A stretch of 23,954 bases of DNA, from positions 90,666-114,619 of the forward strand of contig DCAE01000103.1 of the NCBI GenBank assembly GCA_002311385.1. The letters run 5' to 3'. The DNA is from Dehalococcoidia bacterium UBA1141. GTDB taxonomy: Bacteria > Chloroflexota > Dehalococcoidia > Lucifugimonadales > UBA3495. Numbering within the stretch: position 1 is the first letter of the stretch; every line of letters starts with the position of its first letter. Below are positions 15,979 through 23,104 of the stretch, piece after piece. A program made the position numbers and the translations under genes. The notes under the pieces were generated by a model. The model saw only the letters and a program-made list of their open reading frames with translations, was not told the DNA's origin and made no database searches.

Positions 15979-17019
15979 ATGGTATCATCTGCGGCTCGGC
16001 GAAATGTCCTCACTCGGCTTGGTGGAACTAGAGCGACCCAACGCGTCGCTTCCCCTGCAGTAGTTATAGGCTTGGGCTCCACAGCCTGCCAAATCACCCA
16101 ACATCTAGAAACTGCGACAGACTCCTGGAGCGCCGCCGACAAAAAGAGTCTGGGCTTCTTGTACCTGGACACCAGGGAAGCCACACGGGAAGAAATCTCC
16201 CGGGCATCCCGGTTCATTCCCCTTACTCTCCCTCATTTTTCCAATCTGCGCGACCTCAGGCCGTGGATCACGGAATGCGTGCCTGAGCTAAAGCACCTGA
16301 GCCTTTCCAGAGAAGGTGCTTTAGGAATGCTGGCCAATGCTGGCGTTGCCGCCCGTTACAATTACGCCGCCATGCGTGGGCACATCGACTCCATCATAAG
16401 CGAGGTTTGCCCCTACTATGAAGGGAAGACCTACTTAAGGGCCCATGTCGTGGCTTTCTTGGGTGGAGGCACCATCGGTGCTCTGCCGGTCTTGCTTGCG
16501 GCCCTTTCCGAAGCAAGAGGAACCGCATATAACTTCAGCGTGGTTCTGCATCTGCTCATGCCCCAGAGGGGTCTCTCCAGGGACCCTGACAACAGTTACC
16601 CGCTACAACTCAGGAACACCTATGCGACCATGCAGTTCTTGAGGGCAGCCACCGGCGTGCAAGCAGGCGAAGGGAAGCATACTGGGTCAGACACCTTCCG
16701 CATCACTGTTTACCCAGACAAGCTCATCGAAGCGACCGGCCCTCATTTCGACATCGCATTACTTCACCGGTCGCCCAAGGACTCCATCCCGGCACAGCGT
16801 GCTCACGTTGCCCGCATTCTGGAAAATCTGGTCGCCGACTCGTGGGGCAGCGGATCAGACTGGTGGGCCAGGTATCACGAAACCATGAGAGAAGCCAACA
16901 ATCGAGTGGATGCCCGCTTTGGGTCCATCAGCTCCAAGGAAGTCGGTCTCCTTGAAGGGTTCTTCAATCTGACCGCACGCCAGTATTTACAAACTAAATG
17001 GAACATAGGAAGCAGGTAG
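15979..17019 (+). CDS. Tubulin/FtsZ-like protein (PF13809-type), short form
   Basis: A 346-residue protein with the layout of the N-terminal GTPase-like half of bacterial tubulin-like proteins. PAVVIGLGSTACQITQHLE (26-44) corresponds to the first nucleotide loop and helix; FLYLDTRE (60-67) to the next strand with its Asp. GALGMLANAGVAARYNYAAM (113-132) resembles the conserved GR-rich block before the central helix. AFLGGGTIGALPVLLAAL (159-176) sits where FtsZ and tubulin have GGGTGTG. Both loops are altered (GLGSTA, GGGTIGA), so nucleotide binding is uncertain. There is no membrane segment. ATG 15979 has AGGAGG four bases upstream; the 17 codons before it are leader. The stop is 7 bases before the next gene. 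It is too short to hold the long C-terminal regions of the usual family members. Assignment is by pattern only. Confidence 0.7.
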   Translation: MVSSAARRNVLTRLGGTRATQRVASPAVVIGLGSTACQITQHLETATDSWSAADKKSLGFLYLDTREATREEISRASRFIPLTLPHFSNLRDLRPWITECVPELKHLSLSREGALGMLANAGVAARYNYAAMRGHIDSIISEVCPYYEGKTYLRAHVVAFLGGGTIGALPVLLAALSEARGTAYNFSVVLHLLMPQRGLSRDPDNSYPLQLRNTYATMQFLRAATGVQAGEGKHTGSDTFRITVYPDKLIEATGPHFDIALLHRSPKDSIPAQRAHVARILENLVADSWGSGSDWWARYHETMREANNRVDARFGSISSKEVGLLEGFFNLTARQYLQTKWNIGSR

Positions 17020-17026
17020 GTTTATC

Positions 17027-18598
17027 ATGGCAAGGTTCTCATTTCTAAAAATAAACAAGAAAAGACTCTCCTACAAAGAAGAATCTACCAGGGTGCGCCA
17101 ATCCTTAGACCCGCTGGATTTCCTGGCGGCCGAATCTGGCAGCCTCAGTTCTAGAGACGCATTCCAACAGATTCACGCCGTGATTCACAGCGCAATCGAA
17201 GATGTGGAAAAGGCCATTCAGCTGGTATTTGAGCAACTGGGCCCCGACGTATCGGTAGCCGACAGGATAATCTTGGAGGCCAACGGGGAAATCAGAAACG
17301 AACTGGTGCGGGCCAGCTTCCTGGCCGACGAGGCGAAAGACGTTCTCAATCGTGAAATACGGTCCCGGCTGGAAAACCTATATATCCAGGGATTGATGGT
17401 GGCGCCCAACCAGGTCCCGGCCATTCGCCGGTGGGAAAACCTTTCCGCCCGGGCCATCCAAAGAGACCTACCCAGTATCACCGAATACACTCACCCCGAG
17501 TTGGCCAGGCCGGAAGACCGCCGCCGCCGGGTGCCCCGCTGGAAAGGCCAGATCGACGAGTGGCTGGAAACGATGTGCCGAAACCATGTCGCCGATATTA
17601 TCAAAGCCATGGAAGAAGAGATAAAAGAATACGTCATCTCGTGGTTTGAGGTGACGGCTGCGTTCCGAAGGCGAGCCAGCTTGGGTGGCAGTCTGTTCCA
17701 GCAAGTTATCGACCCCGACCTTTGGAGCTTTGAAAGCGAAGACCCTACGGTTAGGAACCTATTACGGGGTCAACAGGCTCAAAGCATAGCCGGTCGTATC
17801 TTGGAAAGATTCCAAATCAGCTCCCAAGACGTAATCGAAATCGCCGAAACTGTCCGGGCTTCCTTACAAGGACTAAGCGTCTACGGCATGAACCGGGTGG
17901 GTGTCGAAGAGATGGAAGACCTGCTGGCGTTGGCCCTCTCTGAAAAGATTCAAGACACTGTATCTCTGGAAGCCGGATTCCTGTCCGTCATTTCCAACGG
18001 TGTCCGCTACAACGAGGAACTGGGCGAGTTGCTCGCCGAGATGCACCGAGGCACTGCGGCCATGGAGCAAAAGGTGTGGCGTGTCGGCGAAGTTGGCGTA
18101 GGCCACGTGGACTCTGCCTCAGGAGTGGGAATCACCGCCTCAAACGTCCACGATATCGTGGTCAGAGGATTGGGCGGTGGCCGCAGGTTCGCTGCGGTGG
18201 AAGGCCACCCCGGCGACAACCACCGTTTCGATGTTCAGATGTCCATCGTAGGTGCGCCGGCCTCTGACCTGACCATATTCAGGGAAATGGTAACCGCTTG
18301 GTACCAATGGCACTTTGCCGAAGACCGTGCGGCTTGCAAGACCGAAGCCGAGTGGTTGAAATTGGTCAAGAGCGAATGCTGGAAGCTCTACCCCGACATC
18401 GGCACCGATAGCGGCGTGCGCAATGCCATTATCGAGCTTATCGGGGAAGACTTGGCCGACATGTGGCGGTCCCGAGAGGGAATGGTCCGCCGTCATGCCA
18501 ATGGGCTCCCCAGCGAGGAAGACCTGCTCCACGGCCTCTGGGTAGAATTGGGTGTTATAACCAACGGTGTGGGAACCGAGGTCAAAACCAAGACTTAA
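17027..18598 (+). CDS. Unrecognised protein coupled to the tubulin-like gene
   Basis: A 523-residue soluble protein with no family I can name. The first 30 residues are basic (FLKINKKRLSYKEESTRVR). Residues 40-130 and 180-345 look largely helical with heptad-like spacing, including a segment rich in Glu/Lys around 190-215. A Gly-rich turn, GLGGGRRF (381-388), precedes FDVQMSIVGAPASDL (401-415) and FREMVTAWYQWH (418-429). That strand-loop-helix pattern recalls the C-terminal part of large tubulin-like proteins, where a hydrophobic strand, a G-x-P loop and a helix with an aromatic end occur. The pair would sum to 869 residues, in the range of single-chain members. ATG 17027 follows AGGTAGGT; the 7-base gap implies co-translation with the tubulin-like protein. 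No signal peptide or membrane helix. Confidence 0.75.
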   Translation: MARFSFLKINKKRLSYKEESTRVRQSLDPLDFLAAESGSLSSRDAFQQIHAVIHSAIEDVEKAIQLVFEQLGPDVSVADRIILEANGEIRNELVRASFLADEAKDVLNREIRSRLENLYIQGLMVAPNQVPAIRRWENLSARAIQRDLPSITEYTHPELARPEDRRRRVPRWKGQIDEWLETMCRNHVADIIKAMEEEIKEYVISWFEVTAAFRRRASLGGSLFQQVIDPDLWSFESEDPTVRNLLRGQQAQSIAGRILERFQISSQDVIEIAETVRASLQGLSVYGMNRVGVEEMEDLLALALSEKIQDTVSLEAGFLSVISNGVRYNEELGELLAEMHRGTAAMEQKVWRVGEVGVGHVDSASGVGITASNVHDIVVRGLGGGRRFAAVEGHPGDNHRFDVQMSIVGAPASDLTIFREMVTAWYQWHFAEDRAACKTEAEWLKLVKSECWKLYPDIGTDSGVRNAIIELIGEDLADMWRSREGMVRRHANGLPSEEDLLHGLWVELGVITNGVGTEVKTKT

Positions 18599-18642
18599 TT
18601 TTCCAATTAACTGAGTAGACAGCAATTTCGATAATCAATAAT

Positions 18643-18675
18643 CCCCCCGGCTCGCCAGAGAGTCGGGGGGGTTTT
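18643..18675 (+). terminator. Strong intrinsic terminator of the tubulin-like operon
   Basis: CCCCCCGGCT (18643-18652) pairs with AGTCGGGGGG (18661-18670), 10 bp with one G-U pair, around the loop CGCCAGAG, followed by TTTT (18672-18675). It lies 44 bases after the stop of the 523-residue protein and closes the two-gene unit. Confidence 0.9.
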
Positions 18676-18732
18676 GGTGTTTGGTAGGTTATTTAGAAAC
18701 AACACGGCATTATTCTATGGTGGCTCATCAGT

Positions 18733-18751
18733 GATTCGTCAGTTGCGAATC
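18733..18751 (-). terminator. Weak hairpin after the minus-strand dehydrogenase
   Basis: GATTCG (18733-18738) and CGAATC (18746-18751) pair around a 7-base loop, 19 bases beyond the stop of the leftward dehydrogenase gene. No T-run follows on that strand, so termination there is only a possibility. Confidence 0.3.
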
Positions 18752-18770
18752 GGGCAGTTAACGAGCCGGA

Positions 18771-19724
18771 CTACTCCACATTTGGATGGGTCGTAATAAA
18801 CCGGGCGGCCTTCTCTGCGTCCACGTTGGGCGCCCTCACTTCAACTCCCGACTGTTCCTCCTGAAGCAAGAACGTCACGCTGCTATCCCGGTTGCCCCAG
18901 CCCCGGTTCAGGCCTTGGATGGCAATCTGCTCGGCCAAGTTGGCCACCGGCATAGGAACGTTGAACTCTTTGCCCAGTTCGGTGGCCAGGCCGATGTCCT
19001 TCCTGGACAAGGACAAAGCGAAGCTGGGCGGATCAAACTCGCCGCGAAATACTGTCTTGACCATCCCCTCGTGAAGGCCGCTCATGCGTCCCACCGCCCC
19101 CCGTCGCACGCATTCCCACAATGCTTCGGCTTCCACCCCGGCTTTGACACCGAGAGTCATTCCCTCGGCTATGGCCTGCCTGATTCCGTGGCCAATCATG
19201 TTGTGTACCAGTTTTGCTACGCTTCCGGCCCCTATCTCGCCGGCGTAGAAAACCTTGTCACCGAAGGAATCCAACAGGGGCTTAACACGGTCGAAAATCT
19301 CCCGGTCTCCACCAACCATCACAGCTAGATTACCGCTGGCTGCTCCACTTTTGCCGCCGCTGATTGGGGCGTCCAACACATGGGCGCCTTTCTGCCGGAA
19401 TCTGGGCTCAATCTCCCGAATCAATGTCGGTCTGCTGGTAGAAAGATCGATAAAGATCCCTCCGGGCTTTATGCCCGCCAACACGCCTTCGGCTCCCAAC
19501 GACACCTCTTCAACCTCTTTGGGTCCCGGCAAGGAAGTGAATGTGACGTCGCACAAGCTGGCAACCTCTTCGGGAGAGTTGGCGAGCCGCGCACCTCCCT
19601 CCAACAGCGGTCGGGCAGCCTCCTCTCGCAGGTCGTAAACCACCATGGGGTAGCCCGCTTTTTGAATGTTGTTAGCCATGCCTCCGCCCATGTTACCCAG
19701 ACCTATAAATCCAACCGTTTCCAT
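18771..19724 (-). CDS. 3-hydroxyisobutyrate dehydrogenase-family reductase
   Basis: A 317-residue NAD(P)-dependent beta-hydroxyacid dehydrogenase. The N-terminal Rossmann motif is VGFIGLGNMGGGMA (4-17); the strand-4 loop is FIDLSTSRPT (91-100); the substrate loop is DAPISGG (118-124) with Ser122; the catalytic lysine is Lys171 in GAGSVAKLVHNM with Asn175. All hallmark residues are present. The family oxidises 3-hydroxyisobutyrate, or reduces tartronate semialdehyde or succinic semialdehyde; which one cannot be told. The open frame reaches 19862, but ATG 19724 has GAGAGG at normal spacing and opens on the Rossmann strand. It is read alone, convergent with the tubulin-like operon and divergent from dodecin. 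Confidence 0.92.
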   Translation of the reverse strand: METVGFIGLGNMGGGMANNIQKAGYPMVVYDLREEAARPLLEGGARLANSPEEVASLCDVTFTSLPGPKEVEEVSLGAEGVLAGIKPGGIFIDLSTSRPTLIREIEPRFRQKGAHVLDAPISGGKSGAASGNLAVMVGGDREIFDRVKPLLDSFGDKVFYAGEIGAGSVAKLVHNMIGHGIRQAIAEGMTLGVKAGVEAEALWECVRRGAVGRMSGLHEGMVKTVFRGEFDPPSFALSLSRKDIGLATELGKEFNVPMPVANLAEQIAIQGLNRGWGNRDSSVTFLLQEEQSGVEVRAPNVDAEKAARFITTHPNVE

Positions 19725-20108
19725 TTTTCTACCTCTCTTCAGATATATTATTTGGCTGATTGCTGAAACCATACGATGCCCGCTTGCGGCGATTGCCCGA
19801 TAGTTTGGCGGGGGAGTTCTTCTAGGGTCCTTATTATGGACGCGGCGCTCCGGATTATCCAACAGTTCATAGGTTCAGCCCGGGGCCGGCCCGGGGTCGG
19901 CCCCGGGGCCAGCCCGAATGTTGAACCTGTCACCGGTATTCGAGGAGGGCCTCTCGGCCTCTTAATTTGGGGCGTTGGGGTATGGTCAATACCCATCAGG
20001 CAGGTGGATAATACCGAGAACACACACCACATCGGGCGTGGTGTATCTGCGATTAATCTCGTCTAAACTGAGTTGACGGTAATAAGAAAACCATTTAGGA
20101 GGTTAGAC
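19725..20108. other. Divergent spacer between dehydrogenase and dodecin genes
   Basis: A 384-base gap holding the promoters of both flanking genes but no supported gene. It contains the GC-rich repeat block at 19871-19928 and a hairpin ACACCAC (20024-20030) / GTGGTGT (20038-20044) about 65 bases before the dodecin ATG. No promoter pair could be fixed with confidence. Confidence 0.5.
19871..19928. repeat. GC-rich 11-bp tandem repeats inside an inverted repeat
   Basis: GCCCGGGGCCG (19878-19888), GCCCGGGGTCG (19889-19899), GCCCCGGGGCCA (19900-19911) and a partial GCCCG (19912-19916) form a short tandem array of pure G/C apart from two bases. The perfect palindrome GGCCCCGGGGCC lies at 19899-19910. 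The block is bounded by AGGTTCA (19871-19877) and its reverse complement TGAACCT (19922-19928), so the whole segment can fold. Confidence 0.7.
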
Positions 20109-20339
20109 ATGACAGACCATACTTACAAGGTAGTTGAACTGGTTGGCACTTCTAACGAAGGCGTACAGCAAGCCATTGAAGGGGCCATCGACCGAGCCGG
20201 TCAGACGCTCAAGAATCTAGACTGGTTCGAGGTAAAGGAGATTCGCGGCAACATCCAGGACGGCAAGATTGCCTGGTATCAGGTCAAATTGGGTATCGGG
20301 TTCCGGGTATTGGATGCAGCCGACCTTCACCGGGACTAA
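20109..20339 (+). CDS. Dodecin (flavin-storage protein)
   Basis: A 76-residue dodecin, which assembles into a hollow dodecamer that binds flavins and buffers free FMN or riboflavin in the cytoplasm. The beta-alpha-beta-beta pattern is complete: HTYKVVELVGTSNEG, a helix with QQAIEGAIDRAGQT, then LDWFEVKEIRGNIQDG and AWYQVKLGIGFRV. Trp39 in LDWFEV is the flavin-stacking tryptophan and Gln58 in WYQVKL matches the flavin-contacting glutamine. ATG 20109 has AGGAGG six bases upstream, which excludes the longer frame from 20073. It is monocistronic, closed by its own terminator. A flavin buffer suits the several flavoenzymes nearby, though no shared regulation is visible. Confidence 0.95.
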   Translation: MTDHTYKVVELVGTSNEGVQQAIEGAIDRAGQTLKNLDWFEVKEIRGNIQDGKIAWYQVKLGIGFRVLDAADLHRD

Positions 20340-20362
20340 AGACAACCAACATGAGGTCAATT

Positions 20363-20400
20363 AACCGGGCGAGATTGGATTCTCGCCCGGTTTTATTTTT
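20363..20400 (+). terminator. Intrinsic terminator of dodecin
   Basis: AACCGGGCGAGA (20363-20374) pairs perfectly with TCTCGCCCGGTT (20381-20392) around TTGGAT, followed by the T-rich tail TTTTATTTTT. It lies 24 bases after the dodecin stop. Confidence 0.93.
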
Positions 20401-20503
20401 AATGGCGATTCACCCCATCTTCATTGGTTGTATTATAACTTGGTATTGTCTCCAATTCCAAGGAATCTCAAGCAGATGGGCCACCCTTGGCGTATTTCAA
20501 ATT

Positions 20504-20518
20504 AAGGAGCATCCATTG
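20504..20518 (+). promoter_or_regulatory. Ribosome binding site that fixes a TTG start
   Basis: AAGGAG (20504-20509) lies six bases before TTG 20516, in frame with the HpcH/HpaI reading frame. Translation from here gives a normal N-terminus for the family, whereas upstream in-frame codons run back into the dodecin terminator. Confidence 0.75.
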
Positions 20519-21337
20519 CTGTTTCCCGACGAATCCAACGACCGCCTCTTGGCCAACCTGAAAAGTGGCCAGCCATCTCTCTGCGCCTACGTTTTCAGCC
20601 ATCCCAACATGGTGGAGGTGGCCGGATTGGCTGGCTATGAGAGCTTCATGGCCGACATGATGTTCACCGCCCATGACTGGGACAACATCGCCCACCTCAT
20701 CCGGGCGGCTAGGGGCACCGGTATTTCCCCCATGATACGAGTTCAAGCCTATCCATGGTCCTCGGGCGATGCTGACCCGGGTGTTGATCGGCGCACCGTA
20801 TCAGACGCCGCTCGGGCGCTGTCTCTGGGCGCCACCGCTGTGACCATCTCCGTTTCTTCCAAAGAAGAGGTGAAGGAACTGATGGGGCTGAAAACCGACT
20901 GGCACCGTCTGATTCACTTGAAGCGGTTCGCAAACGCAGAAGAGTTTCCCGCCTTTGCCCAGCGGGTGGCGGAAAGCACGCTGATAATTCCCACTGTGGA
21001 AAGCGAAGGCGGTCTCAGGGACCTGGATGAGATTTTCGCTTTGGACGGCATCCGGCTGGTCTGGTTGGCGGCTGGAGACGTGAGCAAGATTTTAGGGGTT
21101 CCTTTCAAGTACGAGCACCCCAAGGTGCTGGCGTTAGTGGAGCAGGCGGTGAAAACGGCACAGAAGTACGGCGCTGGAGTGATGTTCAACCTGGGTTTGG
21201 ACTCGCCCGACTTCGACTCCATGGCCGCTTCGGCCAAAAGGTACTTTGAATTGGGCGTCCAAGTTGTGGGTATCGGGGCCATGGAGTGGCACATGCAGAT
21301 GGCCTTGGAATACGTCCGGAAAAAAGCCTTGGGCTAA
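20516..21337 (+). CDS. HpcH/HpaI-family aldolase
   Basis: A 273-residue class II (metal-dependent) pyruvate-aldolase-type TIM barrel related to 2,4-dihydroxyhept-2-enedioate aldolase, which cleaves 2-oxo-4-hydroxy acids to pyruvate and an aldehyde. Seen: the opening LLANLKSGQPSLCAYVF, Arg75 in SPMIRVQ (the conserved substrate arginine), metal-ligand Glu162 in PTVESEGG and metal-ligand Asp188 in AAGDVSKILG. The conserved His of the D-x-E-H block near strand 2 is missing: the segment reads ADMMFTAH, with Phe50 at the His position. The reaction could therefore differ, for example a lyase or a non-aldolase role. The TTG start rests on the AAGGAG site; longer frames to 20351 are rejected. Convergent with the SagB-like gene, 44 bases away. 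Confidence 0.88.
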   Translation: MLFPDESNDRLLANLKSGQPSLCAYVFSHPNMVEVAGLAGYESFMADMMFTAHDWDNIAHLIRAARGTGISPMIRVQAYPWSSGDADPGVDRRTVSDAARALSLGATAVTISVSSKEEVKELMGLKTDWHRLIHLKRFANAEEFPAFAQRVAESTLIIPTVESEGGLRDLDEIFALDGIRLVWLAAGDVSKILGVPFKYEHPKVLALVEQAVKTAQKYGAGVMFNLGLDSPDFDSMAASAKRYFELGVQVVGIGAMEWHMQMALEYVRKKALG

Positions 21338-21357
21338 CAGTCCATAGGGTTGCGATT

Positions 21358-21374
21358 AAGTAGGTCAGCTACTT
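21358..21374. terminator. Short hairpin between convergent genes
   Basis: AAGTAG (21358-21363) and CTACTT (21369-21374) pair around GTCAG in the 44-base gap between the convergent stops. It could act weakly on either strand; no real T-run follows in either direction. Confidence 0.35.
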
Positions 21375-21381
21375 GTTATGT

Positions 21382-23073
21382 CTACCCGCCTGGCCGCTGC
21401 CCTGCCCCTCTGGCCAGTGAATCCAACAGCACGGCTACTTTTGACCGGAAGGGGCGCACCCGGTTTACCTCATGTGTCTTGCCCATGGCAACCAGGAACA
21501 TCATGCTCTTGCCCAGCGCATGAGGAGAGAAGAACTCGGCAACGTCGTCGTCGTAAAAAGTCATGCCCGTGGCGCCCAGTCCCAAGGAGTGGGCGCAAAG
21601 ATAGGCGTTCCCGGCCATGACGCCCGCTTCCAACTGGGCGGCTCTGTATCCCCGGTTACCGTATCGCTCTAATATCCGGTCCAAGTCGGCCAAGAAATAC
21701 ACCACCGCACTGGAGTCGGCGCCCAAGGCCTGCTCGAAGCAAAGGTGTCCGGCTTCTTCTCGGAAATCTCCTTTTTTCAGCAACTCCAAACGCCGCCGGA
21801 CTGGTGAGAAATAGTAGGACCCTGATTCCAGACCGTCCACTCCGTTGACTATGAGATACGGGTCCAGCAGGCTCACCGTCTGCCCCGAAATGAAATCCGC
21901 TGGCAAGGGCTTGGTCGAGTTGTCCATGATTGCGCTGAATTGGGACAAGGAAATGTTGGACCGGTCAAAACGCCTGGTGGACCCTCTACGGACGATGGCA
22001 TCACCCAGAGCCTGGGACGTCAAGTTATCCCCTTGTAGAAGCGTCAGCGCCGATTCACTAGCTGGTTCGTTCGATGCTTCTTGTTTGCTTAACTCTGCTG
22101 CTTGCCTCCAGGCGACCACCTCATCCCGGTTCGCCAGACTAGATGCTGCGTGGGCTTGGATTATCTCCGGGTAACTAATCTCGCTTTCCAAGTCACTGTT
22201 GGATTGTGGGATTATGGAAGCGATCGGCTGTGATGTGGGTTCGCCGGTGACACCTTCGGTTGTTCCGGTGGTTCTGAGCGTTCCAAGGGATCCGGTTACT
22301 CCAACAGGAGCCAGGCACAAGCTGCCCTCCCTCTCCGAGTCCAGTCCCAATATGGCGTTCACTTCGCTATCCACGAAGCCGGTCACCAACCGGGCGGGCA
22401 GGCTAGCCCCTCCCCTGACGGTAGCCAGTGTGTTGGCCAGAATTGTTCCGGCATCCCAGAAGCAGTACCGATAGCTCCTGACCCGGTACTTCCAAGCGCT
22501 GCGCCAGAAAACGGCGGTAAATACGAGGGTCATGGGCGATCCGGCGACGGTGTCATCACCCCCTGCAGCGGCCGCCAACTCTCTGCGGAAGTCGCCTTCT
22601 CTCAGTTGAGTCAGAGAAAATCTGTCCGGAGAAAAATGGTATACCCCGGCTTCCAAGCCGGAGATTTCGCCCGCAACAACGTAGACCTCCGTAGGGTATA
22701 GCGCACCTGCGGAAGCGGCTGCCCGGTAGTGGACTTCCCCAGCCACCGGCAGATTTCGTTTGTGCAAAATTCCGGCCGAGAAATAGAGCATCTGGGCGAG
22801 CGCGGCCAGGTCCACCGGCTCCGGTACTTTGTCGGTAGTCCCCGACACTGCATCCCCCGACACGGCGTCCCCCGACACGGCGTCCCCAGACACAGCATCC
22901 CGGGACACAGCATCCAACGTAGGAATTCCCGGTGGGTTGAAATCGGAGGGCAGGGGAATCTCGGGCAGGCCGGAGTAGGTCTTGTACAAGGGCGGCTTGT
23001 TGGCGAGGTTAATGTAGGCCAGCTTCGTGGCTTGGTGATAATCTCTTGCCGCCTCAACGTCTCGGTTGTTCAT
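21382..23073 (-). CDS. Tandem SagB-type (nitroreductase-fold) oxidoreductase
   Basis: A 563-residue protein with two copies of the FMN-dependent nitroreductase/SagB dehydrogenase domain. It opens with the typical ARDYHQATKLAY. Domain 1 (about 84-270) carries HYRAAASAGALYPTEVYVV, the classic SagB signature. After a Ser/Glu/Thr-rich linker (about 275-350), domain 2 (about 355-545) has AIVRRGSTRRFDRSNISLSQ and YRAAQLEAGVMAGNAYLCAH followed by LGLGATGMTFYDDDVAEFF. SagB proteins oxidise azolines in peptide natural products, but no cyclodehydratase or precursor gene is here, and the two-domain form is common in bacteria without them. Residues 54-78 are five DAVS(G/R) repeats. ATG 23073 lacks a good Shine-Dalgarno, consistent with coupling to the gene 31 bases upstream. 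Confidence 0.88.
   Translation of the reverse strand: MNNRDVEAARDYHQATKLAYINLANKPPLYKTYSGLPEIPLPSDFNPPGIPTLDAVSRDAVSGDAVSGDAVSGDAVSGTTDKVPEPVDLAALAQMLYFSAGILHKRNLPVAGEVHYRAAASAGALYPTEVYVVAGEISGLEAGVYHFSPDRFSLTQLREGDFRRELAAAAGGDDTVAGSPMTLVFTAVFWRSAWKYRVRSYRYCFWDAGTILANTLATVRGGASLPARLVTGFVDSEVNAILGLDSEREGSLCLAPVGVTGSLGTLRTTGTTEGVTGEPTSQPIASIIPQSNSDLESEISYPEIIQAHAASSLANRDEVVAWRQAAELSKQEASNEPASESALTLLQGDNLTSQALGDAIVRRGSTRRFDRSNISLSQFSAIMDNSTKPLPADFISGQTVSLLDPYLIVNGVDGLESGSYYFSPVRRRLELLKKGDFREEAGHLCFEQALGADSSAVVYFLADLDRILERYGNRGYRAAQLEAGVMAGNAYLCAHSLGLGATGMTFYDDDVAEFFSPHALGKSMMFLVAMGKTHEVNRVRPFRSKVAVLLDSLARGAGQRPGG
22840..22915 (-). repeat. Five in-frame 15-bp repeats encoding DAVSG units
   Basis: Five consecutive 15-bp units on 22841-22855, 22856-22870, 22871-22885, 22886-22900 and 22901-22915. 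The second and third are identical (CCCGACACGGCGTCC on +); the others differ at a few positions. They encode DAVSR followed by four DAVSG in a predicted flexible segment before the first SagB domain. Confidence 0.93.
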
Positions 23074-23104
23074 TTGGTTTAGTAATCGCCTTTTGGCTGA
23101 AAGC

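Noticed and set aside
15804..16217. Minus-strand open frame over the tubulin-like promoter and start
   Set aside because: It is antisense to the tubulin-like gene and its promoter, with no recognisable domain; the + strand gene has the better start signals.
19776..20066. Open frame through the GC-rich repeat block
   Set aside because: Gly/Pro/Arg low-complexity product created by the repeats, no ribosome binding site, no family resemblance.
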